A stretch of DNA of 64,000 nucleotides, taken from Debaryomyces hansenii CBS767 (lineage: Eukaryota; Ascomycota; Pichiomycetes; Serinales; Debaryomycetaceae). Below are positions 20,270 through 29,254 of the stretch, one piece after another. The notes under the pieces were generated by a model, which did no database searches, had not been told where the DNA came from, and saw only the letters and a list, made by a program, of their open reading frames with translations. The DNA lies in the NCBI RefSeq assembly GCF_000006445.2, contig NC_006047.2:1364001-1428000 (forward strand), written 5' to 3'. How positions within the stretch are numbered: the stretch's first letter is position 1; the number at the start of each line of letters is the position of its first letter. The translations under genes were made by a program, and so were the position numbers.

Positions 20270-20901
20270 ATGGTATGTAATATTCATGGAATGATTATTA
20301 ATTGTTGAATCGGATTCGGTCAAATTGAATTAATTTAATTGATCAAAAGATATAGATATAGTATAATAGAAACTAACCAAACTATCAGTCACAATCATTA
20401 AAGCCATACTTAACAGCTGTTAGATCTTCGTTGACAGCAGCAATATGCTTGGAGGACTTTTCTTCACAATTAGTGGAAAGACATAACAGACCAGAGATAG
20501 AAGTTGATAATAGTCACAACCCTGAATTGATATTAAATCCTATGATAATAGCTAGAAACGAGAACGAAAAAATCTTAATTGAGCCCTCTGTAAACTCGGT
20601 TAGAGTTTCTATAAAGATTAAACAAGCAGATGAAATAGAGCAAATCTTAGTTCATAAGTTCACCAGGTTTTTAACTTCAAGGGCCGAAAATTTCTTTATT
20701 TTAAGAAGAGTCCCTATAAAGGGATACGATATATCTTTCTTGATTACTAACTTCCATACTGAACAAATGTTGAAGGATAAATTGGTTGATTTCATCATAG
20801 AATTTATGGAAGATGTTGATAAAGAAATTAGTGAAATGAAATTGTTCTTGAATGCTAGAGCTAGAGTTATCGCTGAGGCATACTTGACCCCATTCGATTA
20901 A
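20270..20901 (+). CDS. ARC19: Arc19 (ARPC4), Arp2/3 complex subunit, two exons
   Basis: This gene is spliced: exon 1 is only the ATG (20270-20272), and exon 2 runs 20389-20901. Joined, it encodes 171 residues, the usual ARPC4 length, beginning [15 protein letters not shown] and continuing [18 protein letters not shown]. Other near-universal ARPC4 blocks are present: [41 protein letters not shown] and DKEISEMKL. Without the intron the reading frame has no ATG start at all. Arc19 is a core scaffold subunit of the Arp2/3 complex, which nucleates branched actin in cortical patches during endocytosis. The gene lies tandemly behind PRP40 with a 170-bp gap. Confidence 0.95.
20273..20388 (+). other. 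Spliceosomal intron of ARC19 (116 nt), directly after the start codon
   Basis: The donor GTATGT follows the ATG immediately. The branch motif ACTAAC is at 20372-20377 and the acceptor CTATCAG ends at 20388. Consensus sites, spacing and exact restoration of the conserved N-terminus all agree. A 5'-proximal position is the usual place for yeast introns. Confidence 0.92.
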
Positions 20902-21047
20902 ATTCTTGATCACTACGAAGACTTTATTTCCTTTTATAGCTTAATTTGGTAGAATATTTTAGTATTGAATTGAACGTACCTATCTACGAAATTATTTACC
21001 TATAGTTCCTAATTTAACCCATATATACATGATTGGATAAAATCAAC

Positions 21048-24000
21048 TCACCTTCTTTCGTCCTTATCTGATTTCAAACCAGAAATAATTACATCATTAT
21101 TCGTAGGAGGTATCTTTTGTGTGTTTGGTGTGTGCGTGATATGCGTACTATCCACATTAGAATTGATACCTGTATTTGTATGATTATCGACAGGCGAATT
21201 ACCAGAAATAGCTCTTCTTGATTCATTTTCTGTGATATTTGTGCCAAATGGCAATTGTTGCTTTATCATAGTCTTAGGAGATAGATCTTGTGAATGATGC
21301 ATAGCTGATGAAATCTGATTTCCAGTTTGTAGATGATGCTGCCCTTGACTTGAATACGGGGTAGATGAATGATTCAGAGGCGAGTCGTAGGGCGAATCAT
21401 AATCATCTCCTTGTCTGCTAATATATTGTTTGTGGGATGAGCTTCTCACCCTACTATTGTCATTATTGCTATTGCTGTTATTATCAATGTCTTGGTTGTT
21501 ATACATCGCGGGACTAGGTTTATTGAAATTTAAGTACAGCGACGTATCTCTAAATGAGAACTGTGGATTATTCGGTTGTATCTCTTGCTGCGTTTGAGGA
21601 TGGTTATATCCACTTGCCGACCCATTAGAGGACATCATTGGCAAGTTTGAGTTATCATTTAATAAGCCAGGAATGTGATTTAAAACTGTATCTAATTCCA
21701 GCAAGACATCACATATACGATCAAATCCTTTGGAAGATATTTTCAATATCCATCTATAGTTGAATATTTGATCCTTATAGAAATCCGATTCTTCTTTATT
21801 TGACGAGGTCATATATAAAATAGCAGCAAAAGTGCAGATTAACGTAAAATTTGAAGAAGAAGAAGAATGCCAGAAAGAATGCATATGCTCAGGTTTTAAA
21901 TCTCTGACAAATTCAATGGACGCCGACAATCTGGTTTTTGCGGCTATACGACATACTTCAACTAATTCCTTCGGAGGCGGATTTCCTGCCAAAGATTGCA
22001 AAAATATAGTAGTGATTATTTTTCTATGCAATGTTAATTCTGTAGCAAAATAAGCCAACTGTAAATACCCATTTGAACATAATTTCCTGGGTTGTACAGA
22101 AGTCATTTGTAAGTCAATAGGTAACGAGTGATACCAGTTACGTAATTTGAGTTGAAGTGGTTTTGCAATTTGTAAAACTTGAGCGATATCGTTGATTTCA
22201 GACATAGCCTTCATTGAATAAAGTTTGTCTAAAATATCTGATAGGATTATTGTCAAATTAATCAAATTCATAAATATTTTCTTCCCATTCTCAATATCTG
22301 AAGAACCTTCCTTCAAGTCTCCATCGCCATGCTTCTCAGGAAAATCCTCATCCACCAAAGAAACAACGACCCAATTAAGTTCATTAATATGGGATGGACG
22401 AGAATTTTTTAATGAAAGCCATTTATCTTCTATGTAAACTGCCCAAGCTAACCTTTTACGCAAACCTCTTTCCCACTTCGGTAATTTCCAACCATTACAG
22501 TTCAAGCCCAATCCTAGTTCTTCAGCTAGCGTAATAACTTGAGAGCACAAAACCCAATCACTGTAGTGTGAGTCACTCGTCAGAGTTGGTGTGTTTGCGT
22601 TAGCTGAGTTTTTCAAAGCTTGGATATCTCGTTCACTATTGTTTTGGATTATGTGCTTACATTGTAGTAATAATAATCCAGCTTGTACAGCACTTAGTTT
22701 TGGTCTTTTCAAGATTTCTAGCAAATAATTATTTAAACCAACTTTTAAAATTAAATCAACATTTGGCTTAGGAAATTTATTTAATTGCGGATCGTAATCC
22801 CACCATTGTATAGCTAAAGCATACACTGCAGCTAATAGTGGTGCACTAAATTCTCTATGCGTTCTTGAATATTTTTCCAAAAAGACTTTCTTGTGAAGTA
22901 TCGGGTAAGATGGGTGTATTATACGGAAATATAAATCAATTAATATCTGACCATGAGGAGCAACGAATTTTTCAACAGTGTCTACATCGTTAGACATATT
23001 TTGATATGAACGAGGGGATTGGTCATCTTTCAAAATAAATTGTGCATTATCACTGACTTTCCTTAAAGAAGTGGAATTACTTAAATTCACTTGTTCAATT
23101 TTACCGGAACCATTGCTTGCGGTATTATTTTTATTGGGATCATTTGCCTTATTTTGTGAATCAATAATCAAATTTAATAAATTTGTATCATACAAATATG
23201 ATGTTGGGCCAACATAGAAACTCGATCTAGGGAATTGTAAGGATAATGTCTTTTGCAACAACGAGTTATTAATTGAGGAATAATCGCGAACAGGAGCAAC
23301 ATCTCTTATTGGAACATTAGGAGCCACTATTACTGAATGTTCGTTTCGTAAGTGGCCCATGGCTGGATTATCCGTATTCTCGTTACCACGTCTATTTTCG
23401 CTGGGTTTTTCATTTGTAGTTTTAGCTCTTTTAGAATCACTATCAGAGTCATAACCAGTTTTTCTCTTCAATGCCAGACCCACATATGTGCATGTCATCG
23501 ACTTAGATTCACATTGGGCACAATTGTTTGTATTAGGGATGATCACACATTTCGTCTTCCTTCTTCTACAGTGGTCACAAGGACGACGTTGCTTGGTGCT
23601 TTTATTCTGTTGCTGAGGAATATTCTGCTGTGCTTGAATATATGCCTGTTGCGCTTTAGGTGTAAAGCTTGATGGTGGTGGATGGGGAATCTGTGGCAGT
23701 TGGTGTTCTGGGGGTCTCGGCCCATTAATTGTTGGCCGCGAAGTTACAAGACCCAGTTTTATATTAATGTTAGGGTTTTCAGCTGGGGTATTGGATTGAT
23801 AAATCATTGGATTGGCTGTTGTTAGGTTTTCCTGCGAGTCAAAATCCATATTATACAATATATCGTTATTAGGATCCATTAGCAAACTAGATGCCCAATT
23901 CGAGTCGAAGTAATTATGCGGAGATAGTCCAAACTCGTTAGGATTGCCATTACCAGGCGGATGCAATCCCTGATTATTATTGCCAATAGCATTTGCATTA

Positions 24001-24131
24001 TTTTTATTATCGTTCATACTGTTTGTGTTGGCACCAATAGGTATGGAATGTACCGGATTCTGAAGTGGGGTGATGTGCTGGTTTTCTTGGTTCACTGGCG
24101 TATTATTCGAAGAATGGTCGCCGCCAGTCAT
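21048..24131 (-). CDS. DAL81: Zn2Cys6 transcription factor, Dal81/Uga35-like
   Basis: The 1027-residue nuclear regulator has a perfect fungal zinc cluster, C-x2-C-x6-C-x8-C-x2-C-x6-C at residues 185, 188, 195, 204, 207 and 214, flanked by KQRRP. A fungal-specific transcription factor middle domain follows (about 395-720), with conserved blocks YFRIIHPSYPILHKKVFLEK and WAVYIEDKWLSLKNSRPSHI. Both ends are long Asn/Gln/Pro-rich disordered tails. The cluster sequence and middle domain most resemble Dal81, a co-activator for GABA, urea and amino-acid-induced nitrogen genes. Many fungal zinc-cluster proteins share this layout, so the paralogue name is provisional. The promoter of the unit-A head gene lies divergently upstream. 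Confidence 0.62.
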   Translation of the reverse strand: MTGGDHSSNNTPVNQENQHITPLQNPVHSIPIGANTNSMNDNKNNANAIGNNNQGLHPPGNGNPNEFGLSPHNYFDSNWASSLLMDPNNDILYNMDFDSQENLTTANPMIYQSNTPAENPNINIKLGLVTSRPTINGPRPPEHQLPQIPHPPPSSFTPKAQQAYIQAQQNIPQQQNKSTKQRRPCDHCRRRKTKCVIIPNTNNCAQCESKSMTCTYVGLALKRKTGYDSDSDSKRAKTTNEKPSENRRGNENTDNPAMGHLRNEHSVIVAPNVPIRDVAPVRDYSSINNSLLQKTLSLQFPRSSFYVGPTSYLYDTNLLNLIIDSQNKANDPNKNNTASNGSGKIEQVNLSNSTSLRKVSDNAQFILKDDQSPRSYQNMSNDVDTVEKFVAPHGQILIDLYFRIIHPSYPILHKKVFLEKYSRTHREFSAPLLAAVYALAIQWWDYDPQLNKFPKPNVDLILKVGLNNYLLEILKRPKLSAVQAGLLLLQCKHIIQNNSERDIQALKNSANANTPTLTSDSHYSDWVLCSQVITLAEELGLGLNCNGWKLPKWERGLRKRLAWAVYIEDKWLSLKNSRPSHINELNWVVVSLVDEDFPEKHGDGDLKEGSSDIENGKKIFMNLINLTIILSDILDKLYSMKAMSEINDIAQVLQIAKPLQLKLRNWYHSLPIDLQMTSVQPRKLCSNGYLQLAYFATELTLHRKIITTIFLQSLAGNPPPKELVEVCRIAAKTRLSASIEFVRDLKPEHMHSFWHSSSSSNFTLICTFAAILYMTSSNKEESDFYKDQIFNYRWILKISSKGFDRICDVLLELDTVLNHIPGLLNDNSNLPMMSSNGSASGYNHPQTQQEIQPNNPQFSFRDTSLYLNFNKPSPAMYNNQDIDNNSNSNNDNSRVRSSSHKQYISRQGDDYDSPYDSPLNHSSTPYSSQGQHHLQTGNQISSAMHHSQDLSPKTMIKQQLPFGTNITENESRRAISGNSPVDNHTNTGINSNVDSTHITHTPNTQKIPPTNNDVIISGLKSDKDERR

Positions 24132-24302
24132 GGTACCTAAATGTGTAACGTTCTTTGCGATTACAACCCTCTATATCTTAGCACCGAACTCTTGGATTTG
24201 GATATTTGAAGAATGAATACGGTAAGTCTTCATCGAATTAATAGTCTAATAAACATTTTCATCTCTTTAATATTTGACCAGAACACGACCTGTCAGAATC
24301 TG

Positions 24303-24360
24303 TTTTTGCGGCCTACTGAAGTTGTTGCAGCCACAGACGTAAAGAAATAGACATATAAAA
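24303..24360 (+). promoter_or_regulatory. Unit A promoter: facing MSE-like pair plus TATA box
   Basis: TTTTTGCGGC at 24303-24312 is, on the minus strand, GCCGCAAAAA, which fits the mid-sporulation element consensus GNCRCAAAW. It faces GCCACAGAC at 24330-24338, a degenerate match. The TATA element ACATATAAAA at 24351-24360 follows. The same order and spacing recur at 27581 and 29528, which is why I regard it as functional. Binding by an Ndt80-type factor is inference. Confidence 0.6.
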
Positions 24361-24402
24361 GGAGGAATGATTGATGTGTAAAAGAAATATTTCTTTACAA
24401 AA

Positions 24403-24494
24403 TCAAGTTATTGTATCGATATATCTTTCAATATAATACATACTTATTTGCTTTTCACCTTTCTTACTAATTTTATTATCAATTTTGCTTTATA
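24403..24494 (+). promoter_or_regulatory. Conserved 5' leader of the array genes, unit A copy
   Basis: The stretch ending at the ATG shares with units B (27662-27780) and C (29614-29712) the order GTTATTGTA, GATAT, CTTT-TCAATA, TTGCTTT, and a terminal TTTATAATG or TTATAATG. Conservation of transcribed, untranslated DNA beside highly divergent coding sequence suggests recent duplication or selection on the leader. Confidence 0.55.
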
Positions 24495-25238
24495 ATGGCT
24501 TCTACTCAAGAAATTCATCATTTACCTGTTCAAGGACAAGATTTCAATATTCAAGGTGGTCATCGTTTGCAGCCTACTAAACCACCAACGTTCACACACA
24601 AGCCACATAAGAAATGTGTTGCTTGTGAGCCAGTTTGGAAACATAAACCACTGAAGAAGTGGAGCAAGCATAAGCTGAATAAAGATGAATGCTCTTCTTC
24701 TTCAAGTGATTCATGTCTGAGTACTTCTTCTTCAAATGATTCGTGTCTGAGATCTTCTTCTTCAAGTGATTCGTGCCTGAGATTTTCTTCGTCAAGTGAT
24801 TCGTGCCTGGATTCTTCTTCGTCAAGTGATTCGTGCCTGGATTCTTCTTCAGGATTCAAGCCAATTTGCAAGCATAAGCCACGTAAGGAATCCCATTTAC
24901 CTGTTAAGTGTTTCGAATCCAAGCACAAGTTGAAGAAGGGGAAAGGTCATTTCGTTCAAGGAAAAAAACCAAACTTAGAATGCAAGTTCAAACCAACTAA
25001 GCATTGTGAAGAGGATGTTCACAAATTGTTCGATTGTGAAGATAGATTTAGAAGGTGCTTAACATGTAAACAAGAATTTACTTGCGAATGTCTTGAACAT
25101 TCTCATTTCGGTTTGTGTGCACTCAGAGTATTCTTGACTAGAAGATGTGATTTTTTTGGTTGTCATAGGTTATGGGAAAAGCCATGGTCAAAGCCAGGGC
25201 CAGATAAATGTCAAACGTCACACGCGACAAAAAATTGA
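24495..25238 (+). CDS. Array head gene A: Cys/Ser-repeat protein (lineage-specific)
   Basis: I recognise no known family in this 247-residue protein. It has no signal peptide or membrane span. The basic N-terminal head contains KPHKKCVAC, equivalent to KATKCPGC of gene B and KHKKCHGC of gene C. The middle (about 67-119) is a tandem repeat of ten residues (DSCL-x-SSSS type, 30 bp in DNA) with a cysteine in each copy. The C-terminal third is cysteine-rich; its RFRRCLTCK block aligns with QYKRCAVCK of gene B. It ends with SKPGPDK, which could be the stub of a lost collagen tail. Cysteine richness suggests disulfide cross-linking or metal binding. The shared promoter and leader mark it as a member of the array. 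Function unknown. Confidence 0.7.
   Translation: MASTQEIHHLPVQGQDFNIQGGHRLQPTKPPTFTHKPHKKCVACEPVWKHKPLKKWSKHKLNKDECSSSSSDSCLSTSSSNDSCLRSSSSSDSCLRFSSSSDSCLDSSSSSDSCLDSSSGFKPICKHKPRKESHLPVKCFESKHKLKKGKGHFVQGKKPNLECKFKPTKHCEEDVHKLFDCEDRFRRCLTCKQEFTCECLEHSHFGLCALRVFLTRRCDFFGCHRLWEKPWSKPGPDKCQTSHATKN
24697..24846 (+). repeat. 30-bp coding tandem repeat in head gene A
   Basis: About five imperfect copies of a 30-base unit beginning near TCTTCTTCAAGTGATTC encode the DSCL/SSSS decapeptide. The copies nearest the 3' end are almost identical, implying recent expansion by slippage or unequal exchange. Confidence 0.8.
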
Positions 25239-25632
25239 GCGAGTGACGATGGTCTCTTTGACATTCAATTTACGGTAGTTGACAACGTCAGTCTTTAAGA
25301 AAGTATTTTGCAACTACTGTATGGTCTAGTTGATATGTTGAATAGAGTTGCCCCAAAAAACTCCCTTATGCGGTCTTGAGGGCATACTGATTCGATGGTG
25401 GGCTTGTAACGGTGAAGAAAAAGGTATCAACATTAAAAGATTGCATGAGATCTGATAATATATGCGCATAAAATCAGTCATATGATTAACTTCCTATATG
25501 GATGTGAATTGCAATCTTTCTAGTGGACATGAAACTTTGAAATTTCAGTTGACAGGTTATTGTTTTATGAGTAAAAAAAAATAATATAGGCCTTTTGAAA
25601 GGGTAAGTAGGTAAGTATTTGTATATTTTTAA
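25239..25632. other. Unit A intergenic segment
   Basis: About 390 bases separate the two unit-A genes. The final part, GGTAAGTAGGTAAGTATTTG near 25601-25621, resembles the corresponding 3' parts of units B (near 28756), C (near 31127) and D (near 31684). The segment is therefore part of the duplicated module. No ORF of note or RNA gene is seen. Confidence 0.5.
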
Positions 25633-26532
25633 ATGCACGAAAAAACAAAATTGAGTTCGCAGAAAAAAATTAAGACCCTTTTAGTTTTCAAACTTACAAA
25701 GGATGAAAAATCAATGTTCAATGAGCAAAAGAAAAGGATTGATATAGTTACAAGGAGACAACATACTTTACCTACCGATATTAATAGACATGTTGATGAC
25801 AGCGATTCCGAGATTACTTGTAGCTCAGTTATGGCAAATAGAACAAGCAGACCTAACGGACAAGCATCAACAATAGCCAACATTCAGGATAATGAAGACA
25901 GTAATGATAGACTAAGGGTAATAGAGTATAATTCTAAACTCCGGTCAAATTACAAGGATGGAAAAAAAGGAAAGAGAAAACGTAAATTAATTGAGTACGA
26001 TTATGGCGAAGAGGATCATGATTTAGACAATAACAATCAACTAATACAACTACCAGAACCGAGATTGAATGTTCAATATATTGGTAGAAGTTCAGATAAG
26101 TCAGCAAAGACGAGCAAAATGAGAACTTCTCCTTTTGCTTCTTATGACTATAGCGAAGATGTAGAAAGCAAAAAGCATTTATGCTCGTTAATATTAGAGA
26201 ATTTTGACAATCTAAACATAATCGAATTATTTAATGAAGAAGCTAATATTTTGCTACAGCTACATTTGTTTCATTTATACGTCTATTCCGTAGTTCACGA
26301 TCAAGATAAAACTTTTTTGGAAACAAATAACGGTCTTTTCAATTCAGGAACATTTATCAAAATACTAAACAACTTACTACAGGTGAACGAATTAAACCAT
26401 AATTTCAATGCAACGTTCACACCGGGCGATAATATAGTGACTCAAAAAAAGAACAAGAAAGAAAGAATTACTGAAAAGATAAACGTGCCTAATATCATAT
26501 TGAAAAGATTAGATATTCCCAACGAAAGTTAA
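25633..26532 (+). CDS. Array companion gene A2: charged protein of unknown function
   Basis: This 299-residue protein belongs to no family I know. The first 165 residues are Lys/Asp/Asn-rich, with a strongly basic, nuclear-signal-like KKGKRKRKLIEY at about residue 112. Residues 175-260 form an ordered, leucine-rich helical domain (HLCSLILENFDNLNIIELFN, FLETNNGLFNSGTFIKIL). The C-terminus is basic again. No signal peptide is present. A partial copy lies in unit B at 28915-29254, lacking about 105 codons and an initiating ATG. The unit-A copy is intact from ATG 25633 to TAA, so it is probably the surviving functional copy. The leucine-rich block is the best-conserved part between the copies, which suggests where the function lies. 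Confidence 0.65.
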   Translation: MHEKTKLSSQKKIKTLLVFKLTKDEKSMFNEQKKRIDIVTRRQHTLPTDINRHVDDSDSEITCSSVMANRTSRPNGQASTIANIQDNEDSNDRLRVIEYNSKLRSNYKDGKKGKRKRKLIEYDYGEEDHDLDNNNQLIQLPEPRLNVQYIGRSSDKSAKTSKMRTSPFASYDYSEDVESKKHLCSLILENFDNLNIIELFNEEANILLQLHLFHLYVYSVVHDQDKTFLETNNGLFNSGTFIKILNNLLQVNELNHNFNATFTPGDNIVTQKKNKKERITEKINVPNIILKRLDIPNES

Positions 26533-26544
26533 AATATATGCTGA

Positions 26545-26975
26545 ATATCCATTTTAATTATTGATAATGTTAATTAGATCATCCTCTACCGATACGATTT
26601 AAGTAAATTAATGCCGTCGTTTGACGAAAATAGCACTTTATAATTTTTAGACTAACAAAGTCTCATATATTTTATTGGCATTACTTGATAAAGGAATCCT
26701 GGCCAATTGAGTATTCAATATCTGACCATATATCGCATTAATTAGTTGTAACACCAAATATACTGGTATCTTAATGCAAACTTGTAAATAATAGCTATCA
26801 ATATGAATATATAATACACAATGTTAATAACACATCAGTAGCCTTTATTGGAATCATTCGTAGTAATAATTGTTTGCCAATGAAAACATGTTTCTGCTCC
26901 TAAAACCACCAACATTATACAACTATTGCAAATTGAACACTGCTACTATTGAGAAGAAAATCCACTTTCCAAAAT
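26545..26975 (-). pseudogene. Relic of SWF1 (unit A copy)
   Basis: This non-coding stretch can be read alongside the 3' two-thirds of the intact SWF1 gene (31811-32944) for about 430 bases in the same orientation. The shared GACGAAAATAGCAC (26623-26636 versus 31929-31942) and the region around ACATTATACAACTATTGCAAAT correspond to the SWF1 cysteine-rich segment. Indels and substitutions leave no open frame. Similarity fades after about 26975. It is a duplicated fragment, not an independent gene. Confidence 0.85.
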
Positions 26976-27570
26976 GTTTTCTCTCAAATGCTTCAAACAA
27001 GCTAGAGTAAAATTAAAGCTTCTGTTTAATAATGTCGTAAAAAATAGCTGTTTTCGAAATATTGACCATGATATCCATTGATGATCTAATTTTGAAGAAT
27101 AAAACGTTGATTTCTTGTTGGCCGTATGTTAAATAACAGCATTTTGAAATGAAGTTGATTAAAAAAATCCATTGTAACGCAAATGGACTTTTAATTGGTT
27201 GATATAAACCAAACTATGATTTCCGGAAGGATACATTTCTTAATTACTGATTTCGATACGACTCTAATTAATAATCCGAGGTCTCAAGAAAAAGTCTTAA
27301 TGATAGCTGACATTTAAGATGATAAAGACATATATAAGACATTGATTAGACAAAATCAACGAATATCTGAACAAAGAAGAAGGATCAAGGAAAAGGTAAA
27401 AAGAAACGAAGGTTAATTCAGTTATGGCGAGTCTAAAAAGACTACCAATAAACTAACAACTACTAAACACCAAATTGAAGGTTCGATTCCTTAATGGAAT
27501 TACAAATACTAAAGGAATATGGAATGAATGACGTAGATTTTATTTTCTTTTGCAATTGAAAGGTAAGATT
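26976..27570. other. Spacer between SWF1 relic and unit B
   Basis: About 600 AT-rich bases have no credible ORF. The segment may include further decayed SWF1 5' sequence, but I cannot align it by eye. A B-box-like GGTTCGATTCC at 27480-27490 has no matching A box or cloverleaf and I do not call a tRNA. Confidence 0.4.
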
Positions 27571-27580
27571 CAAAATTCTG

Positions 27581-27630
27581 TTTTTGCGGCCAACTGAAAT
27601 GGTTGCAGCCACAAAACGAAGCATATAAAA
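27581..27630 (+). promoter_or_regulatory. Unit B promoter: facing MSE-like pair plus TATA box
   Basis: TTTTTGCGGC (27581-27590) and GCCACAAAA (27608-27616) both fit the mid-sporulation consensus GNCRCAAAW, one on each strand, facing each other with 17 bases between. GCATATAAAA (27621-27630) follows. This is the best-preserved of the three copies. The conserved leader continues at 27662-27780. Confidence 0.65.
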
Positions 27631-27780
27631 GCTGTTGTTCTAGTATCTAACCGAAAAGATAATTATTTGTTCAAATAGTTATTGTACTGATATCTTTTTC
27701 AATAACGTATATACTTACTTGCTTTAGCCTTTCATATTAGTTTTGCTTTCAACTTGATTTGCTTTCAGATTTAGTTTATA

Positions 27781-28485
27781 ATGTCCACCCACAAGATTCA
27801 TCATAAATTTATTGATGAGGAAAAATTCCACTTAGAACAACCACCATTAGTTTGCAAACCCAAAGCTACAAAATGTCCGGGTTGCAAAAATCAATATAAA
27901 AGATGCGCAGTGTGCAAACGCCATATTAAGAAGCGCTACTGTCTTCAATGTATCCCAGGACCTCCAGGACGGCCAGGACCCCCAGGGCGGCGAGGGCCTC
28001 CAGGGCCTCCAGGGCCATCAGGGGAAATGGGTGATCAAGGACCTAAAGGGGCAACAGGTGGTCAAGGGGCGACTGGACCTTCAGGAGAAATAGGTGACCA
28101 AGGGCCTAAAGGAGCTGGTGGTGACAGAGGTATCAGCGGGGATACTGGTGTAGAAGGTGACCAAGGGCCTAAAGGAGCTGGTGGTGAAAGAGGTATCGGT
28201 GGACCTCAAGGTGTAGATGGTGACACCGGAACTAAAGGAGCGAGTGGTGGCGGAGGTATCACTGGGGCTAATGGTGTAGACGGTGACACGGGACATAAAG
28301 GAGCTAGTGGTGAAGGAGGTAACACCGGAGCTAATGGTGTAGACGGTGACACCGGACATAAAGGAGCTAGTGGTGAAGGAGGTAACACTGGAGCTAATGG
28401 TGTAGACGGTGACCAAGGGCCTAAGGGACCTCCAGGTATGCAAGGTCCCGCTGGGTTTCAAGGTGTAGAAGGTGATCCGGCTTAA
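27781..28485 (+). CDS. Array head gene B: collagen-like Gly-X-Y protein
   Basis: The protein has 234 residues. A 59-residue head carries three CxxC pairs (C32/C35, C42/C45, C54/C57) in a basic context (KRCAVCKRHIKKRY). From residue 60 to 233 follow 58 uninterrupted Gly-X-Y triplets. The first six are proline-rich, like a nucleation segment (GPPGRPGPPGRRGPPGPP); later ones are rich in GDQGPK and GANGVD. The last half is built on a 21-residue (63-bp) tandem unit. Such a run would be expected to form a collagen triple helix, with the Cys-rich head as a possible trimerising or metal-binding cap. There is no signal peptide. An open frame just past the stop (28487-28579) suggests that a frameshift shortened the C-terminus. 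Function unknown; the MSE-like promoter hints at developmental control. Confidence 0.85.
   Translation: MSTHKIHHKFIDEEKFHLEQPPLVCKPKATKCPGCKNQYKRCAVCKRHIKKRYCLQCIPGPPGRPGPPGRRGPPGPPGPSGEMGDQGPKGATGGQGATGPSGEIGDQGPKGAGGDRGISGDTGVEGDQGPKGAGGERGIGGPQGVDGDTGTKGASGGGGITGANGVDGDTGHKGASGEGGNTGANGVDGDTGHKGASGEGGNTGANGVDGDQGPKGPPGMQGPAGFQGVEGDPA
28227..28410 (+). repeat. 63-bp coding tandem repeat of collagen-like gene B
   Basis: Nearly three copies of a 63-base unit each encode seven Gly-X-Y triplets (GAS GEG GNT GAN GVD GDT GHK). The two downstream copies differ at only a few positions, so they are recent or homogenised. Unit length is a multiple of nine bases, which keeps the triple-helix register whatever the copy number. 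Confidence 0.85.
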
Positions 28486-28904
28486 CGGTGATGTTACTAA
28501 TGGCCAAAGCGATATTGATGGCGCTAACAATATTGAACAGTACAATCAGCACACGCAGGGCCAATGTTCAGATCCGTGATTAAATTCCCCTATGAACTAT
28601 TTCAAATGCAACCCTTTCAATATCATGAGACTACTGCAATAAGCAGACTTTAGTAGTCCGATTTTTATAAATGAAATATTGAAATTTTGGCCTTTCATCA
28701 ACTAGATGAGTATTTGAATATAAATAGAATGATATATATATAGGCTACTTGTATAGGTAAGTATATTTATAATACATGTATAATACAAAACCACTGAAAT
28801 CCCTACACCCATCATAGCTATAGAAAAAAGATGGTTGGAGGGGAGCTATATACAATACCTCATATAGTGATATAATTCCGAGATTCAGTAGTTAGTTATT
28901 ATAA
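28486..28904. other. Unit B intergenic segment
   Basis: This segment includes the out-of-frame extension of gene B up to TGA 28577-28579. Sequence resembling the 3' flanks of units C and D follows, for example TTTCAAATGCAA near 28609, also near 30838. GGTAAGTATATTTATA near 28756 matches the unit-A flank. No separate gene is seen. Confidence 0.5.
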
Positions 28905-28914
28905 ATACAAAGGA

Positions 28915-29254
28915 CAGGTTTAAGGAACAAGCATTAACAATAGCCAACATTCAGGATAACGAAGGCCGGAATCATAGACTAAGTATAATAAAATCTAATT
29001 CCAAACTCCGATCAATTTGTTCATTTATAATCTATTCCATAGTTCACGATCAAGATAAACCTTTTTTGGAAACAAACAGCGGTCTTTTCAATTCAGGAAC
29101 ATTTATCAAAATACTAAACAACTTACTACAGGTGAACGAACTAAATAATAATTTCAATGCGAAGTTCATACCGGGCGATTACATGGCGATTGATAACATG
29201 GCCATTCAAAAAAAGCACATGAAAGAAAGATGCATAGAATTGCAGTCATTATAA
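28915..29254 (+). pseudogene. Companion gene B2: internally deleted copy of A2
   Basis: Two blocks of the A2 gene are fused in frame. The first corresponds to A2 around 25858-25949 (TIANIQDNE...NSKLRS). It joins directly to the block starting near A2 26266 (YSIVHDQDKPFLET). About 315 bases are missing between them. No ATG precedes the joined frame, and a TAG lies just upstream. The C-terminus also differs from A2. The coding frame is otherwise open, so decay is fairly recent. Confidence 0.8.

Noticed and set aside
27400..27500. Possible tRNA from the GGTTCGATTCC motif
   Set aside because: No A box, acceptor pairing or anticodon arm accompanies it.
28081..28545. Minus-strand 154-codon frame opposite the collagen-like gene
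   Set aside because: It mirrors the Gly-X-Y repeat (GGN codons give NCC in antisense). No promoter or sensible protein.
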